Source: Aminobacter niigataensis (GTDB lineage Bacteria; Pseudomonadota; Alphaproteobacteria; Rhizobiales; Rhizobiaceae). Taken from it: a stretch of DNA of 64,000 nt. The notes below the pieces were generated by a model. The model saw only the letters and a list, made by a program, of their open reading frames with translations, searched no databases and was not told the origin of the DNA. Both the position numbers and the translations under genes were made by a program. This document shows positions 53,337 to 61,936 of the stretch, piece by piece. Numbering within the stretch: the stretch's first letter is position 1; every line of letters begins with the position of its first letter. Where the stretch lies: NCBI RefSeq assembly GCF_014200015.1, contig NZ_JACHOT010000001.1, positions 1,860,001 to 1,924,000 on the forward strand. The letters run 5' to 3'.

Positions 53337-54131
53337 CTATGACTGGCTCAGGCCCGCCCCTGCGAGCAATTGCTTGTAGGCATCCTTCGCAACCAGCCGG
53401 AGTTCCGCTGGCGGCAGGGTTCCGACGACGGCGCAGCCATAGCCCTTTTCCTGCCAGTAGACGGCTTCGGGGCCACCGCCCGCGAGCGTATAAGTGCCCT
53501 TCGAGAGCTCGCTGCCGCCGGTGGTGACATAGACGGAAATACGATTGCCCTGCGCGTCGGCGTAGAGCATCAGCGCCGCCGTACTGCCTTCGGCCGGCAC
53601 CAGGCGTCCGCCCAGGAGCTGGAAGCCATTGACGCTGAGATCCGGCGCCACCAGCTTCAGCCCGGTCCGCTTCGACAGCCAGCCGGTCAGGTAGGCCGGA
53701 TCGCTGCCGTCGACCTCGACCGGCCGGTTCTTGTCGGCGGCAAAGGTCTGATGCGCGGCAATCGCCAATTCGGCCATGCGATCGTCGGAATCGGGACCAA
53801 AGCCGAAACCGCTCGCTCCGACCAGATATCCGCCGAGACCGCCGGCGACCAGAAGTGCTGCCGCCGCAGCCATGCGCCACCATGGCGGCGTGCCCTTGCG
53901 CTTCGGCGCATCGCCCTTGACCACTGCCGTCAGCCGCGCCGGCACGGGCTCGTCGAGGACGCCCGTGAACAGGCCGCGCAAGGCGGCATTGTCGGCGGCG
54001 AAACGCAGGCTCCTCGCCTTCATGTCAGGATTGGCCTCCAGCCAGGCCTGGTAGGCGGCGCGCTCGTCCTCCGGCAGCTCGCCGTCGAGCGCCAGGTGGA
54101 TATCGCGGTCGGTGAAGCTGCGCGCGTTCAT
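53337..54131 (-). CDS. Anti-sigma factor, membrane-anchored
   Basis: A 264-residue protein with a cytoplasmic N-terminal part (DIHLALDGELPEDERAAYQAWLEANPD, the sigma-binding type sequence), one membrane helix (about 86-106, WRMAAAAALLVAGGLGGYLVGA) and a periplasmic domain. No zinc HxxxCxxC is present, as in many rhizobial relatives. It overlaps the sigma factor gene by four bases, so it should sequester it until envelope stress. Confidence 0.88.
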   Translation of the reverse strand: MNARSFTDRDIHLALDGELPEDERAAYQAWLEANPDMKARSLRFAADNAALRGLFTGVLDEPVPARLTAVVKGDAPKRKGTPPWWRMAAAAALLVAGGLGGYLVGASGFGFGPDSDDRMAELAIAAHQTFAADKNRPVEVDGSDPAYLTGWLSKRTGLKLVAPDLSVNGFQLLGGRLVPAEGSTAALMLYADAQGNRISVYVTTGGSELSKGTYTLAGGGPEAVYWQEKGYGCAVVGTLPPAELRLVAKDAYKQLLAGAGLSQS

Positions 54132-54646
54132 TTCTCGACGATCCTTATCGTCCGGCGCCGCGCCTGGTCGTCGAGCAGCGCCCGCAGTTCCTCGCGGCCC
54201 CGGGCAATGCGCGACATCAGCGTGCCGGCGGGCACGCCGAGCATCGTCGCCGCCTCGGCATAGGAAAATCCTTCGATGGCGACCATCACCAGTGCGGCGC
54301 GCCGGTCGGGGCTGATCTGCTGCAAGGCGTCGACGATTTCACGCGAGGCCGCGCTTTCAGCCTGGATGGCCGGCGTTGCCATCGCTTCGCCGGCGTCGAG
54401 CGGCAGGACCGCCGCTTCGCCGCGACGCTTCACCTTTCGCATCTGGTCGATGAACAGATGATGCATGATCGTAAACAGCCACCTCCTGGGGCTTTCTCCC
54501 GTTCGCCAGTTGTCCAGGCGCATCAATGCCCGTTCGAGGCAATCCTGGACGAGATCATCGGCAGAGTCGCGGTCGCGCAGCAGCGCGCGCGCATAGCGCC
54601 GCAGGCGCGGGATTTCCTGAAGTATCGCTGCCTTCTTTTCTTCCAT
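54128..54646 (-). CDS. ECF sigma factor
   Basis: A 172-residue extracytoplasmic-function sigma factor: region 2 (RRYARALLRDRDSADDLVQDCLERAL, then WLFTIMHHLFIDQMRK) and region 4 (GFSYAEAATMLGVPAGTLMSRIARGREELR). The start MEEKKAAIL at 54646 is chosen over a longer in-frame version. It is coupled to its anti-sigma factor. The recognised promoter motif could not be identified. Confidence 0.92.
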   Translation of the reverse strand: MEEKKAAILQEIPRLRRYARALLRDRDSADDLVQDCLERALMRLDNWRTGESPRRWLFTIMHHLFIDQMRKVKRRGEAAVLPLDAGEAMATPAIQAESAASREIVDALQQISPDRRAALVMVAIEGFSYAEAATMLGVPAGTLMSRIARGREELRALLDDQARRRTIRIVEK

Positions 54647-54873
54647 CACTGCGGATCGTGGATCGCCCTTTGAACGTGCTGATAGAACGCGCCTTGCCTC
54701 AGCGACGCAAGCGGCCGTCGAATTCAGCCGCCAATCACCCAAGCATGCAACTAACGCTTGCTGCGGCCCTCCTATTCCCATCCATCAGAAATGTTGAAGC
54801 ATGCGCTAGTTCAATTGATTTTGAACATGCGATGGGATCGGCTAAAAGTGGCTTCCTCACGGGAGAAGCGACG

Positions 54874-56115
54874 ATGACGGCAGCGGCGGCAACCACCAGG
54901 TCGGGCAATACGGTGCCGTGGCTGATCATCATCTGCGGCTGCCTGATCGCGGCGCTTACCTTCGGGCCGCGTTCGGCGATGGGCTTCTTCCAATTGCCGA
55001 TGCTCGCCGAAAAAGGCTGGGACCGCACCACGTTCGGTCTCGCCATGGCGATCCAGAACCTGTGCTGGGGCCTGGGACAGCCGATCTTCGGTGCGATCGC
55101 CGACCGCTTCGGCACATGGCGCGTGCTGACGCTCGGCGCGGTGCTTTATGCGCTCGGCCTCTATCTGATGGCCTCTGCCGACAGCCCCGGCATGCTGCAC
55201 CTGAGCGGCGGCGTGCTCGTGGGCCTCGGCGTCGCCGCCGGTTCTTTCAGCATCGTGCTGGCGGCCTTTGCCCGCAACACCAACCCGAACAACCGCAGCA
55301 TGGTCTTCGGCATCGGCACCGCCGCCGGGTCGGCCGGCATGTTCATCTTCGCCCCGATCAGCCAGGGCCTGATCGATGCCTATGGCTGGTCCGATACGCT
55401 CGTCTACATGTCCATCGCCATGCTGGTCATCCCGGTGCTGGCGATCCCGCTGATCGGCAATTCCAGCTCGGGTAAGGTCTCCCAGGCCGAAATCCAGCAA
55501 ACGCTCAGCCAAGCCCTGTCAGAAGCCTTCGGCCACAGGAGCTACATGCTTCTGGTTTCGGGCTTCTTCGTCTGCGGCTTCCAGGTCGCCTTCATCACCG
55601 CCCATTTCCCGGCCTATATCAGGGACATCGGCATCGACGCCCGCTATGCGGTGATCGCGCTCGCCCTGATCGGCTTCTTCAACATCATCGGCTCGCTCGC
55701 CTCCGGCATCATCGGCCAGAAGTACTCGAAACCCCGCTTCCTCGCCTGGATCTATCTCGCCCGGTCGGCACTCGTCGCGGCGTTCCTGCTGCTGCCGCAG
55801 ACGCCGACCAGCGTCGTCGTCTTCGCCATCGTCATGGGGTTGCTCTGGCTATCGACAGTGCCACCTACCAATGGCCTCGTCGCCATCATGTTCGGCACCC
55901 GGCACCTCGGCATGCTGGGCGGCATCGTCTTCTTCTCGCACCAGATCGGCTCATTCCTCGGTGTCTGGCTCGGCGGCTACCTCTACGACCACTTCGGTTC
56001 CTACGATGCGGTGTGGTGGCTTGGCGTCGCCCTTGGGCTGTTCGCCGCCGCCGTCCACTGGCCGATCAAGGAACGGCCGGTCACCAGGCATCCGGCACTG
56101 GTGCCGGCGGAGTAG
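54874..56115 (+). CDS. MFS transporter, OFA/monocarboxylate-type
   Basis: A 413-residue protein with 12 predicted helices. Text such as GPRSAMGFFQLPMLAEKGWDRTTFGLAMAIQNLCWGLGQP resembles oxalate/formate antiporter and monocarboxylate transporters. The substrate is not fixed. GGGAGAAG lies eight bases before the ATG at 54874, favoured over an in-frame ATG about 15 codons upstream. Confidence 0.85.
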   Translation: MTAAAATTRSGNTVPWLIIICGCLIAALTFGPRSAMGFFQLPMLAEKGWDRTTFGLAMAIQNLCWGLGQPIFGAIADRFGTWRVLTLGAVLYALGLYLMASADSPGMLHLSGGVLVGLGVAAGSFSIVLAAFARNTNPNNRSMVFGIGTAAGSAGMFIFAPISQGLIDAYGWSDTLVYMSIAMLVIPVLAIPLIGNSSSGKVSQAEIQQTLSQALSEAFGHRSYMLLVSGFFVCGFQVAFITAHFPAYIRDIGIDARYAVIALALIGFFNIIGSLASGIIGQKYSKPRFLAWIYLARSALVAAFLLLPQTPTSVVVFAIVMGLLWLSTVPPTNGLVAIMFGTRHLGMLGGIVFFSHQIGSFLGVWLGGYLYDHFGSYDAVWWLGVALGLFAAAVHWPIKERPVTRHPALVPAE

Positions 56116-56140
56116 TACCGGTTCCTGGCCTGACGTCCGA

Positions 56141-56563
56141 TCAGGCCAGGTCGGTCTGGGCGAAGTCGTTGCCTTTGTAGACTAGCTTCGCCTTCAACGC
56201 CTTGGCGCAGGCATAGGCAAAGCAGTCGCCGAAGTTGAGATCAGCGGAATGGCCGACCGCCTTGCCGTAGCGTGTTGCGGCATCGACCGCCGCCCGTCCG
56301 ATCTCATCCGAAATCGGGATCTCCTGGGCGTCGATCTCGACCATGAAGTCGTCAACCACTTGCCCTGCCTGCAAGACAAGCTCCGGGGCCGGCTTCCGGC
56401 CACCACCGGCCCTGGCCCGAGCAAGCGACATGATTGCTTCGAAACGAACCAGCGGCGAAACGTATCTCTCGCCGGCGGCGCTGGTGAGTTGCTTGACCAG
56501 TTCCTCCCAGCCCGGCTCCTGGTTGAGGACGGCAACGATGACGGACGCGTCGATGAAAATCAC
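56141..56563 (-). CDS. vapC: VapC-type PIN domain toxin
   Basis: A 140-residue PIN-domain ribonuclease with the acidic catalytic set FIDASVIVAVL (D), FEAIMS (E), and ADLNFGDCFAYACAK (D). Toxins of this family cut specific RNAs. The GTG at 56563 overlaps the vapB stop by four bases (GTGA), a typical toxin-antitoxin spacing; an in-frame GTG at 56575 is possible. Target RNA unknown. Confidence 0.9.
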   Translation of the reverse strand: MIFIDASVIVAVLNQEPGWEELVKQLTSAAGERYVSPLVRFEAIMSLARARAGGGRKPAPELVLQAGQVVDDFMVEIDAQEIPISDEIGRAAVDAATRYGKAVGHSADLNFGDCFAYACAKALKAKLVYKGNDFAQTDLA

Positions 56564-56805
56564 TCGCCGTCCCACATTTCGTCGGTGAACTTCTTCATGT
56601 CGAAGTCGCGGTCGGGCAGGCCCAGTTCCGCCACTCTCGCCTGCAGTTTGGCAAGGCGATTGCGCAGGGGGATCTTGGCGCGGTTGCGAGCAAGCTCGTG
56701 AAGCAGTGCGGTCCGCACCGCTTCGGTCTTGCTCGCGGCGCCGGATACGGCCTGCAATTCGGCTGCCAGCGCATCGACTTCGTTATCTCTGATGTAGAGA
56801 GGCAT
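56560..56805 (-). CDS. vapB: VapB-type antitoxin
   Basis: An 81-residue antitoxin with an N-terminal DNA-binding region (MPLYIRDNEVDALAAELQAVSGAASKTEAVRTAL, the Rv0623/PSK type) and a C-terminal toxin-binding tail. GAAGGG lies nine bases before the ATG. It precedes vapC and probably represses the operon at the adjacent dyad. Confidence 0.9.
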   Translation of the reverse strand: MPLYIRDNEVDALAAELQAVSGAASKTEAVRTALLHELARNRAKIPLRNRLAKLQARVAELGLPDRDFDMKKFTDEMWDGE

Positions 56806-56809
56806 CTAC

Positions 56810-56826
56810 ATATCCCTTCTGGATAT
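56810..56826 (-). promoter_or_regulatory. Inverted repeat upstream of vapB, probable VapB operator
   Basis: ATATCC-CTTCT-GGATAT forms a 6-5-6 dyad ending four bases before the vapB start codon, where VapBC complexes usually bind to autoregulate. Confidence 0.55.
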
Positions 56827-56860
56827 ACAGATATTCCTCAACGCATATTCATTCAAGTAT

Positions 56861-56893
56861 AAAAAAGGCGGGCATGACCTGCATGCCCGCCTT
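56861..56893 (-). terminator. Rho-independent terminator of the outer membrane protein gene
   Basis: A 12-bp perfect stem (AAGGCGGGCATG, 56865-56876, with CATGCCCGCCTT, 56882-56893) and a five-base loop is followed on the minus strand by a T run (read from the A stretch at 56861-56866). It lies just after the gene's stop codon. Confidence 0.92.
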
Positions 56894-56911
56894 CGGAAGT
56901 GCCTAGGTCGC

Positions 56912-57541
56912 TCAGAACCGGTAGTTCAGGCCGGCCTTCAGCGTGTTGCTGTCGAGCTCGTCGGCCTGCTTGACGCCGCCGACGGTCGACCGCACCTTGC
57001 CATAGTCGACACGGTTGTACTCGATCTTGGCGGTGACCTTGTCGCTGATCGCCTGTTCGACGCCGGCGCCGAGCAGGAGGCCGCCTTCCCAGTTGCTGCC
57101 GGAGCTGACGTTGCGCCTGGCGTCAAACTTGGAGACGCCGTAGCCGGCGGTTCCATAGACCAGCGTGCGGTCCATCGCGACGCCGGCACGGGCCTTGGCG
57201 GCCGCGTCGAACTTGCGCTCGAGCTGGGCCCCATTGGCGATGTTGTGGCGGGCGCCGTTGGAGAAGCTGGCGTCGGCCTCGGCGCCGTAGACGAACATGC
57301 CGGACTGGAAGTTGGCGCCGACCTGGCCGCCAAGCTGCCAGCCGGTCTTGCTCGAGAACGGGTTCGGGAAACCGTCATTGGAAAGCCCGACATGGCCGCC
57401 ACCATAGATGCCCGACCAGTCATAGGCGCCAGAGCTTTCCTGGGAGTAATCCGATGCCACGTCGGCCGCATTGGCGACGACGGAAGTGACAAAGGGCGCG
57501 AGGGCCGCGAAGAGGACGAAATACAGATTTCGCTTGGACAT
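56912..57541 (-). CDS. Omp25/Omp31-like outer membrane beta-barrel protein
   Basis: A 209-residue protein with a signal peptide (about 1-22, ANA/AD) and an eight-stranded barrel of the type in Rhizobiales Omp25/31 proteins: DWSGIYGGGHVGLS at the start, repeated aromatic-Gly strands, and a terminal NYRF with final aromatic residue. These are abundant surface proteins. GGAG lies nine bases before the ATG at 57541. A strong terminator follows. Confidence 0.9.
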   Translation of the reverse strand: MSKRNLYFVLFAALAPFVTSVVANAADVASDYSQESSGAYDWSGIYGGGHVGLSNDGFPNPFSSKTGWQLGGQVGANFQSGMFVYGAEADASFSNGARHNIANGAQLERKFDAAAKARAGVAMDRTLVYGTAGYGVSKFDARRNVSSGSNWEGGLLLGAGVEQAISDKVTAKIEYNRVDYGKVRSTVGGVKQADELDSNTLKAGLNYRF

Positions 57542-57846
57542 GATGTAGTGCTCCGACATTGCTTGGGACAGCAAAGCCCGAGGCTTTGCGGTCCTGTGAC
57601 GGGCTTTCGACGCAGCGGCAAACGGGGGAGGAAGTCCGCAGGCCGAGTCCCGTGCGCCATATCATTGGCGCGAGGCGACCTTCGTCGCCATTCGTTGCCG
57701 AAACCTTGCTCGATCTTAATAAATGCCGATCCGATCAGGCAATCTTTCGGTAATGTTAACAGATGGTTAACGGCATGCGCACCAGGCATCGAAGGCAAGC
57801 CGTGCAGCGCTTCGACCTTCCGGCAATCTACATTGACTTCCTTGCG
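57542..57846. other. Intergenic region upstream of the outer membrane protein gene
   Basis: About 300 bases without a supported gene. It holds the promoter of the outer membrane protein gene and the CtrA-type box listed separately, and the 3' end of the DUF2339 gene lies beyond. Confidence 0.45.
57756..57771. promoter_or_regulatory. Perfect CtrA-type box
   Basis: GTTAACAGATGGTTAAC holds TTAA-N7-TTAAC (57756-57771), the full CtrA consensus, readable on either strand. It lies about 215 bases upstream of the outer membrane protein start. Confidence 0.6.
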
Positions 57847-60579
57847 CTACGAGCGCGCCGCTCGCGTCAGCAGGCGCTGGTAGAACAGCCCGATTCCGAT
57901 CAGCACAGCGCCCAGCCCGATGAAGGACAGCGCGCGCAGCACGCCTTCCAGTTCGGACATGTCGAACAGGAAGACCTTTGCCACGGCGATCGAGATCAAC
58001 GCCGCCGAGGCGATGCGCAGCACCTGCGACTTCAGTGTCACGCCGGCGACCAGCAGGCCGACGCCCATGGCAAGCCACAGCGCCGAATAGGAATAGGTCT
58101 CGACCTGGCCGAGGCCTGCCCACAGGCCGATATGCTCGCCCTGGAACAGCCGGCGCACCGACAGGGTGGCATAGGCAAAGGCGAGCAATGCGGCGACAAA
58201 GGCCAGCATCGCCGAATACCATTTCGGCCGCTTGCCCCTGGCGTAGTACGCCAACGCTGCTGCTGCCAACGCCGGCAGGAGATAGGCGAGGAACAAGAGG
58301 TTGAAGAATGGAATGCTGCCCGTGCCTTCGTCGGTGAACAGCGGATTGAGCACCAGGAAGTGCTGGCCCAGCACCGAAAGCACCGACAGCACGCCGATGG
58401 CGAGCGAGCCATAGCGCAGCACAGGGCTCGGCGAACGCATGTCGAGCGCCACCAGGATGCCGCCGCCGCCGAGCGCGATCAGCGTGTAGATCGCCTGTTC
58501 GGCCAGCGTCGGTGCGTCCGACGTAATGACGCCGCCATTCATCGCATGACGCACCAGCATCGCCACGGTCAGCAGCGAAAACAGGGCGGCCACCGCCTCC
58601 ATGACCAGCCGCGGCCGGCCGTTGGTGGTGCGCGCCAGCTGCCAGGCAGCGAAGCCGAAGGCAATTGCCGGGATGCCGTAGCCGGGCAGGATCCAGTTGA
58701 AGACGGGCGTCATGCCGAGCCTGTCCGCCCCGACAACCGTCGGGTCGAAGGCGATTCGCGCCAGCACGGCAACCGCCGCCCCGACGCTCAGCCAGCCGAG
58801 CACCGGGTAGGCACGCTGCCGCGTCGCCAGTGCCGGAACCACCGCCGCAAGGCCAAGCAGGACCGTGGTCAGGCCCGAACCGAAGCCCATGTGGAGGGCC
58901 AGCAGCAGCGCCACCCCTGCCCCGCCAAGCACGAAGGAGACCGCCGGCCCGCCCTGGAGCGGCGGCTGTTCGGCACGGGCGATCCATTCGCCGCCGGCAA
59001 TGAAGCCAGCGACCAGGACGGCTGAGATGAGCGCGCGCAGGAGATCGCGGTCGGGGTTGCCATAGGCGATCCACAGCGAAGTCAGCACGACCAGCGGCAC
59101 CGCCACGCCCCACCCGGCCCAGGCTGCCGCGCGCCAGGGCGCCGTCGCCGCCAGCCGCTGCGCGCTCCACAGGCCGGTGCCGGCAAAGACGAGCCCAAGC
59201 AGCCAGCCGATGCGGGTCAGCGACGTACCGGCGATCTCGATCGGCAGGCCCTCAACCATCAGCCCGCCGATAGGCAGGTCGAGTTCGAAGGTGCCGCCCA
59301 GCGCGTTGCGCAGATAGACCAGCACTGTCGCGATGCCTGCCGCAAACAGCAGCGAAACAGCAGCCGGCCGGTAAAGTGCCACCGCCAGCAAGCCGACCAA
59401 TAGAATGGTCCCGCGCAGCGGCCCGCCGAGCGCGGCGTAGGTCGGGTGGATGAACAGCACCATGGCGGTCACGGCCACGAAAAACGCCGGCACCATCGAC
59501 GGCCAGTCCAGCGCCGTCATGTCGTCGCGGCGTCCAAGCCAAAGCAGGGCGAGAGCCGCCAGCGTGACCGCACTGATGAACAGGACGATCGTGAAATCGG
59601 CCAATGGCGCGTCGGCTAGGTAGAGCAGCGTCCACAGGCCGGTGCCGATGAAGGCTGCCCCCATCAGCAGCGACCATCTGCGCGTCCGGGCGACCGCCGC
59701 GGTCGCCACGAGAACGATGGCGAGGTAGCCGAACAAGGCCCAGAAATTGGGCGCCGCGGACGCAATCAGCGCCGGTGTCACCATCGCGCCAAGCAGGCCG
59801 AGGCCCGCCAGCGGCTGACCGTGGGCGAGTGCGGCGCCGATCGTCGCCACGCCGACGATCCCAAGCAGGACGAAGGCGGTCCCGGCACCGATGAAGCCAT
59901 AGAGCCCGTGCGCGGCATAGATGGTGCCGAACAGGGTGAAGGCGCCCGCTGCCGTCAGGATCGCCGGGATGTAGGCGCTGCCGCCATTCTGGATCGGCAC
60001 GCGGAAGCCGGTGCGGCGGATGAACTCGCCGCCGCCGACCAGCACCAGGCCGAGCAGTGCAGCCATGGTCAGCCGCGCTCCGGGGCCGAATAGGCCGGAT
60101 TCGATCGAATAGCGGATCAGGAACACGCCGCCGAAAGCAAGCGCCAACCCGCCGACCCACACCGCCCAGCGCGTGCCGAGCGCCGTTTCGATATCGGGTC
60201 TGGCCGGCGCGGGTGCAGGTTCCGGCGTGGAAGTTGCCTGCGTGCCGCCCCACGGCCCTGCCTCGCCGGCTTCAGCTTCGGCATTGGCCGCCGCAGGCAG
60301 CTCTGCCGCGACGTCTGCGTCCGCTGCGGTGGCAATCGCTGACCCCGCCTTGGCAGGCATCTCCGCTGCAGCTGCAGCCAGCGCCTCGGGCACCCCTGGC
60401 TCCGCCGTCTCCGTCGAAGCCTCGGCAGCCTTTGCAGCCGGTGCAGGCACGGCCCCCGACAGCACCAGGCTGCGCAGCGCGCCCAGTTCGCGTTCGAGCA
60501 GGCCGAGCCGCGACTGCTGCTTCGATATGATGATGAACAGCGCGACAATGGCGATGACGCCCAGAAGGCTCTCAAGCAT
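57847..60579 (-). CDS. DUF2339 multi-spanning membrane protein
   Basis: A 910-residue protein with an N-terminal membrane anchor, a coiled-coil (about 20-40), and an Ala/Pro/Glu-rich linker (about 45-125). About twenty-odd predicted helices follow, starting at GTRWAVWVGGLALAFGGVFLIRYSIE. DUF2339 members are large integral membrane proteins of unknown role, sometimes near envelope genes. The size is normal for the family. No signal of frameshift was seen. Confidence 0.85.
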   Translation of the reverse strand: MLESLLGVIAIVALFIIISKQQSRLGLLERELGALRSLVLSGAVPAPAAKAAEASTETAEPGVPEALAAAAAEMPAKAGSAIATAADADVAAELPAAANAEAEAGEAGPWGGTQATSTPEPAPAPARPDIETALGTRWAVWVGGLALAFGGVFLIRYSIESGLFGPGARLTMAALLGLVLVGGGEFIRRTGFRVPIQNGGSAYIPAILTAAGAFTLFGTIYAAHGLYGFIGAGTAFVLLGIVGVATIGAALAHGQPLAGLGLLGAMVTPALIASAAPNFWALFGYLAIVLVATAAVARTRRWSLLMGAAFIGTGLWTLLYLADAPLADFTIVLFISAVTLAALALLWLGRRDDMTALDWPSMVPAFFVAVTAMVLFIHPTYAALGGPLRGTILLVGLLAVALYRPAAVSLLFAAGIATVLVYLRNALGGTFELDLPIGGLMVEGLPIEIAGTSLTRIGWLLGLVFAGTGLWSAQRLAATAPWRAAAWAGWGVAVPLVVLTSLWIAYGNPDRDLLRALISAVLVAGFIAGGEWIARAEQPPLQGGPAVSFVLGGAGVALLLALHMGFGSGLTTVLLGLAAVVPALATRQRAYPVLGWLSVGAAVAVLARIAFDPTVVGADRLGMTPVFNWILPGYGIPAIAFGFAAWQLARTTNGRPRLVMEAVAALFSLLTVAMLVRHAMNGGVITSDAPTLAEQAIYTLIALGGGGILVALDMRSPSPVLRYGSLAIGVLSVLSVLGQHFLVLNPLFTDEGTGSIPFFNLLFLAYLLPALAAAALAYYARGKRPKWYSAMLAFVAALLAFAYATLSVRRLFQGEHIGLWAGLGQVETYSYSALWLAMGVGLLVAGVTLKSQVLRIASAALISIAVAKVFLFDMSELEGVLRALSFIGLGAVLIGIGLFYQRLLTRAARS

Positions 60580-60605
60580 GGCCGTTCCCCCTCAGATTGG
60601 CCGGC

Positions 60606-61124
60606 TCACCGCGCCGCCAGATTGGCGACGGGAAAGATCGAACATGTTTCGGTGCCGAAGGCGAGCAGCTTGCCGTTGCTGTCCTTCAGCGTCGCCTCGG
60701 ACACGGCGAGCGTGCGCCCTTTGTGGATCACCCTGCCTTCGCAGACGATCTCGCCGGTGTCGGGCGTGATCGGCCGCGTCAGGTTCACCTTGAACTCGAC
60801 CGTGGTGTAGGCCTCGCCTTTTGCAAGCGTGCTGTGCACGGCGCAGCCGAGCGCCGAATCGAGCAGCGTCGCCGCCCAGCCGCCATGCACCATGCCGAGC
60901 GGATTGAGATGGCGCTTGTTGGGCACGCCGCGAAACACCGTCCGCCCCTCTTCCACGCCGGTCAGGGCAAAATTCAGCACCGCGGCGATCGGCGGCGCCG
61001 GATAGAGACCGTCGACGACCCGCTGGAGCAGTTCCCTGCCGGAATAAAGATGCACGTCCTCATGCGGGATCGTGCCCAGGCCAAGCGGCGAGACATGGCC
61101 GGGAAACAGTTCGACGTCGCTCAT
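60606..61124 (-). CDS. PaaI-type hotdog thioesterase
   Basis: A 172-residue hotdog-fold protein with the PaaI/ACOT13 signature: [25 protein letters not shown] (HGG and catalytic Asp) and [12 protein letters not shown]. It likely hydrolyses an acyl-CoA, but which is unknown. Its ATG overlaps the recO stop (ATGA), so recO and this gene are coupled. Confidence 0.88.
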   Translation of the reverse strand: MSDVELFPGHVSPLGLGTIPHEDVHLYSGRELLQRVVDGLYPAPPIAAVLNFALTGVEEGRTVFRGVPNKRHLNPLGMVHGGWAATLLDSALGCAVHSTLAKGEAYTTVEFKVNLTRPITPDTGEIVCEGRVIHKGRTLAVSEATLKDSNGKLLAFGTETCSIFPVANLAAR

Positions 61125-61882
61125 GCGGCGGTGTCTCCACGGGAGATGGCTTGGGCGGCATAGAATTTCCTCAGCGCCATCAGCAGGCCGCTGCGGGCAT
61201 CGGGCACCTCGATGCCGCGTGGCTCGTAGACGTGGCGGGCAAAGAAGAAGCTCGACAGCCGGAACGCATCCTCGATCGCCGCGAGGTCGGCCCCTTGCCG
61301 CGCGCCGCGCTGCAGGAACAGCGGCAGCGGGAGCAGCTTGTCGCGCCACGGCTCGCCGGCGGCGTGCGATACGGCGCGGCCCGACTTCGGCGAGACATAG
61401 GTCAAATCCTCGAGGGCGCCGGTGGCGGCACATTCGGAGAGGTCGAGGCCGAAGCCGAGTTCGTCGAGCACCAGAAGCTCGAAGCGAACCACCAGTTCGC
61501 CGACAGCTTCGGCGTCGTTGAGATGCGCGATCAGGATCGCCAGCGTTTCGTAGAGACCGGCATGCGGGTCGCGCTCTGGCAAGAGCCTCAGATGCGCGGC
61601 CAGCGTCTGCAGGGCGTAGACGGCCACGGCACTGTCGATCAGCCTGGCGGCATTGAGCTCGATCGGCTCGGCCTGGAAAGTGCCGAGATGCTCGTCGAGC
61701 CGCGCCCGCCAGATCAGGTCGACGCGGTTGCCGGCCTGTAGCACGGGTTGCTGCTTGCGCGAGCGGCCGCCGCGCACCAGGCCGAGATGCCGGCCATGCG
61801 CACGCGTCATCACCTCGAGCACGGCCGAGGTTTCGCCATGCTTGCGGGTGCCGAGGATGATTCCTTCGTCGCGCCATTCCAT
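61121..61882 (-). CDS. recO: DNA repair protein RecO
   Basis: RecO loads RecA on gapped single-stranded DNA with RecR and RecF. The 253-residue protein starts [17 protein letters not shown], the OB-fold region, and keeps the helical C-terminal part. The zinc cysteines of some RecO proteins are mostly absent, as usual in alphaproteobacteria. The start at 61882 is preferred to an upstream one for fit to the family. Confidence 0.92.
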   Translation of the reverse strand: MEWRDEGIILGTRKHGETSAVLEVMTRAHGRHLGLVRGGRSRKQQPVLQAGNRVDLIWRARLDEHLGTFQAEPIELNAARLIDSAVAVYALQTLAAHLRLLPERDPHAGLYETLAILIAHLNDAEAVGELVVRFELLVLDELGFGLDLSECAATGALEDLTYVSPKSGRAVSHAAGEPWRDKLLPLPLFLQRGARQGADLAAIEDAFRLSSFFFARHVYEPRGIEVPDARSGLLMALRKFYAAQAISRGDTAA

Positions 61883-61936
61883 GGCCGGACCATCAGCCGG
61901 TTGCGCGGCGAAATCAAGAATAATGGCGCGGCGCAA

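Noticed and set aside
60606-61877. A 423-residue extended frame running through recO into the thioesterase
   Set aside because: The upstream part is out of frame with recO and reads as low-complexity Arg/Ala; only the segment from 61124 matches a family, with an ATGA overlap to recO.
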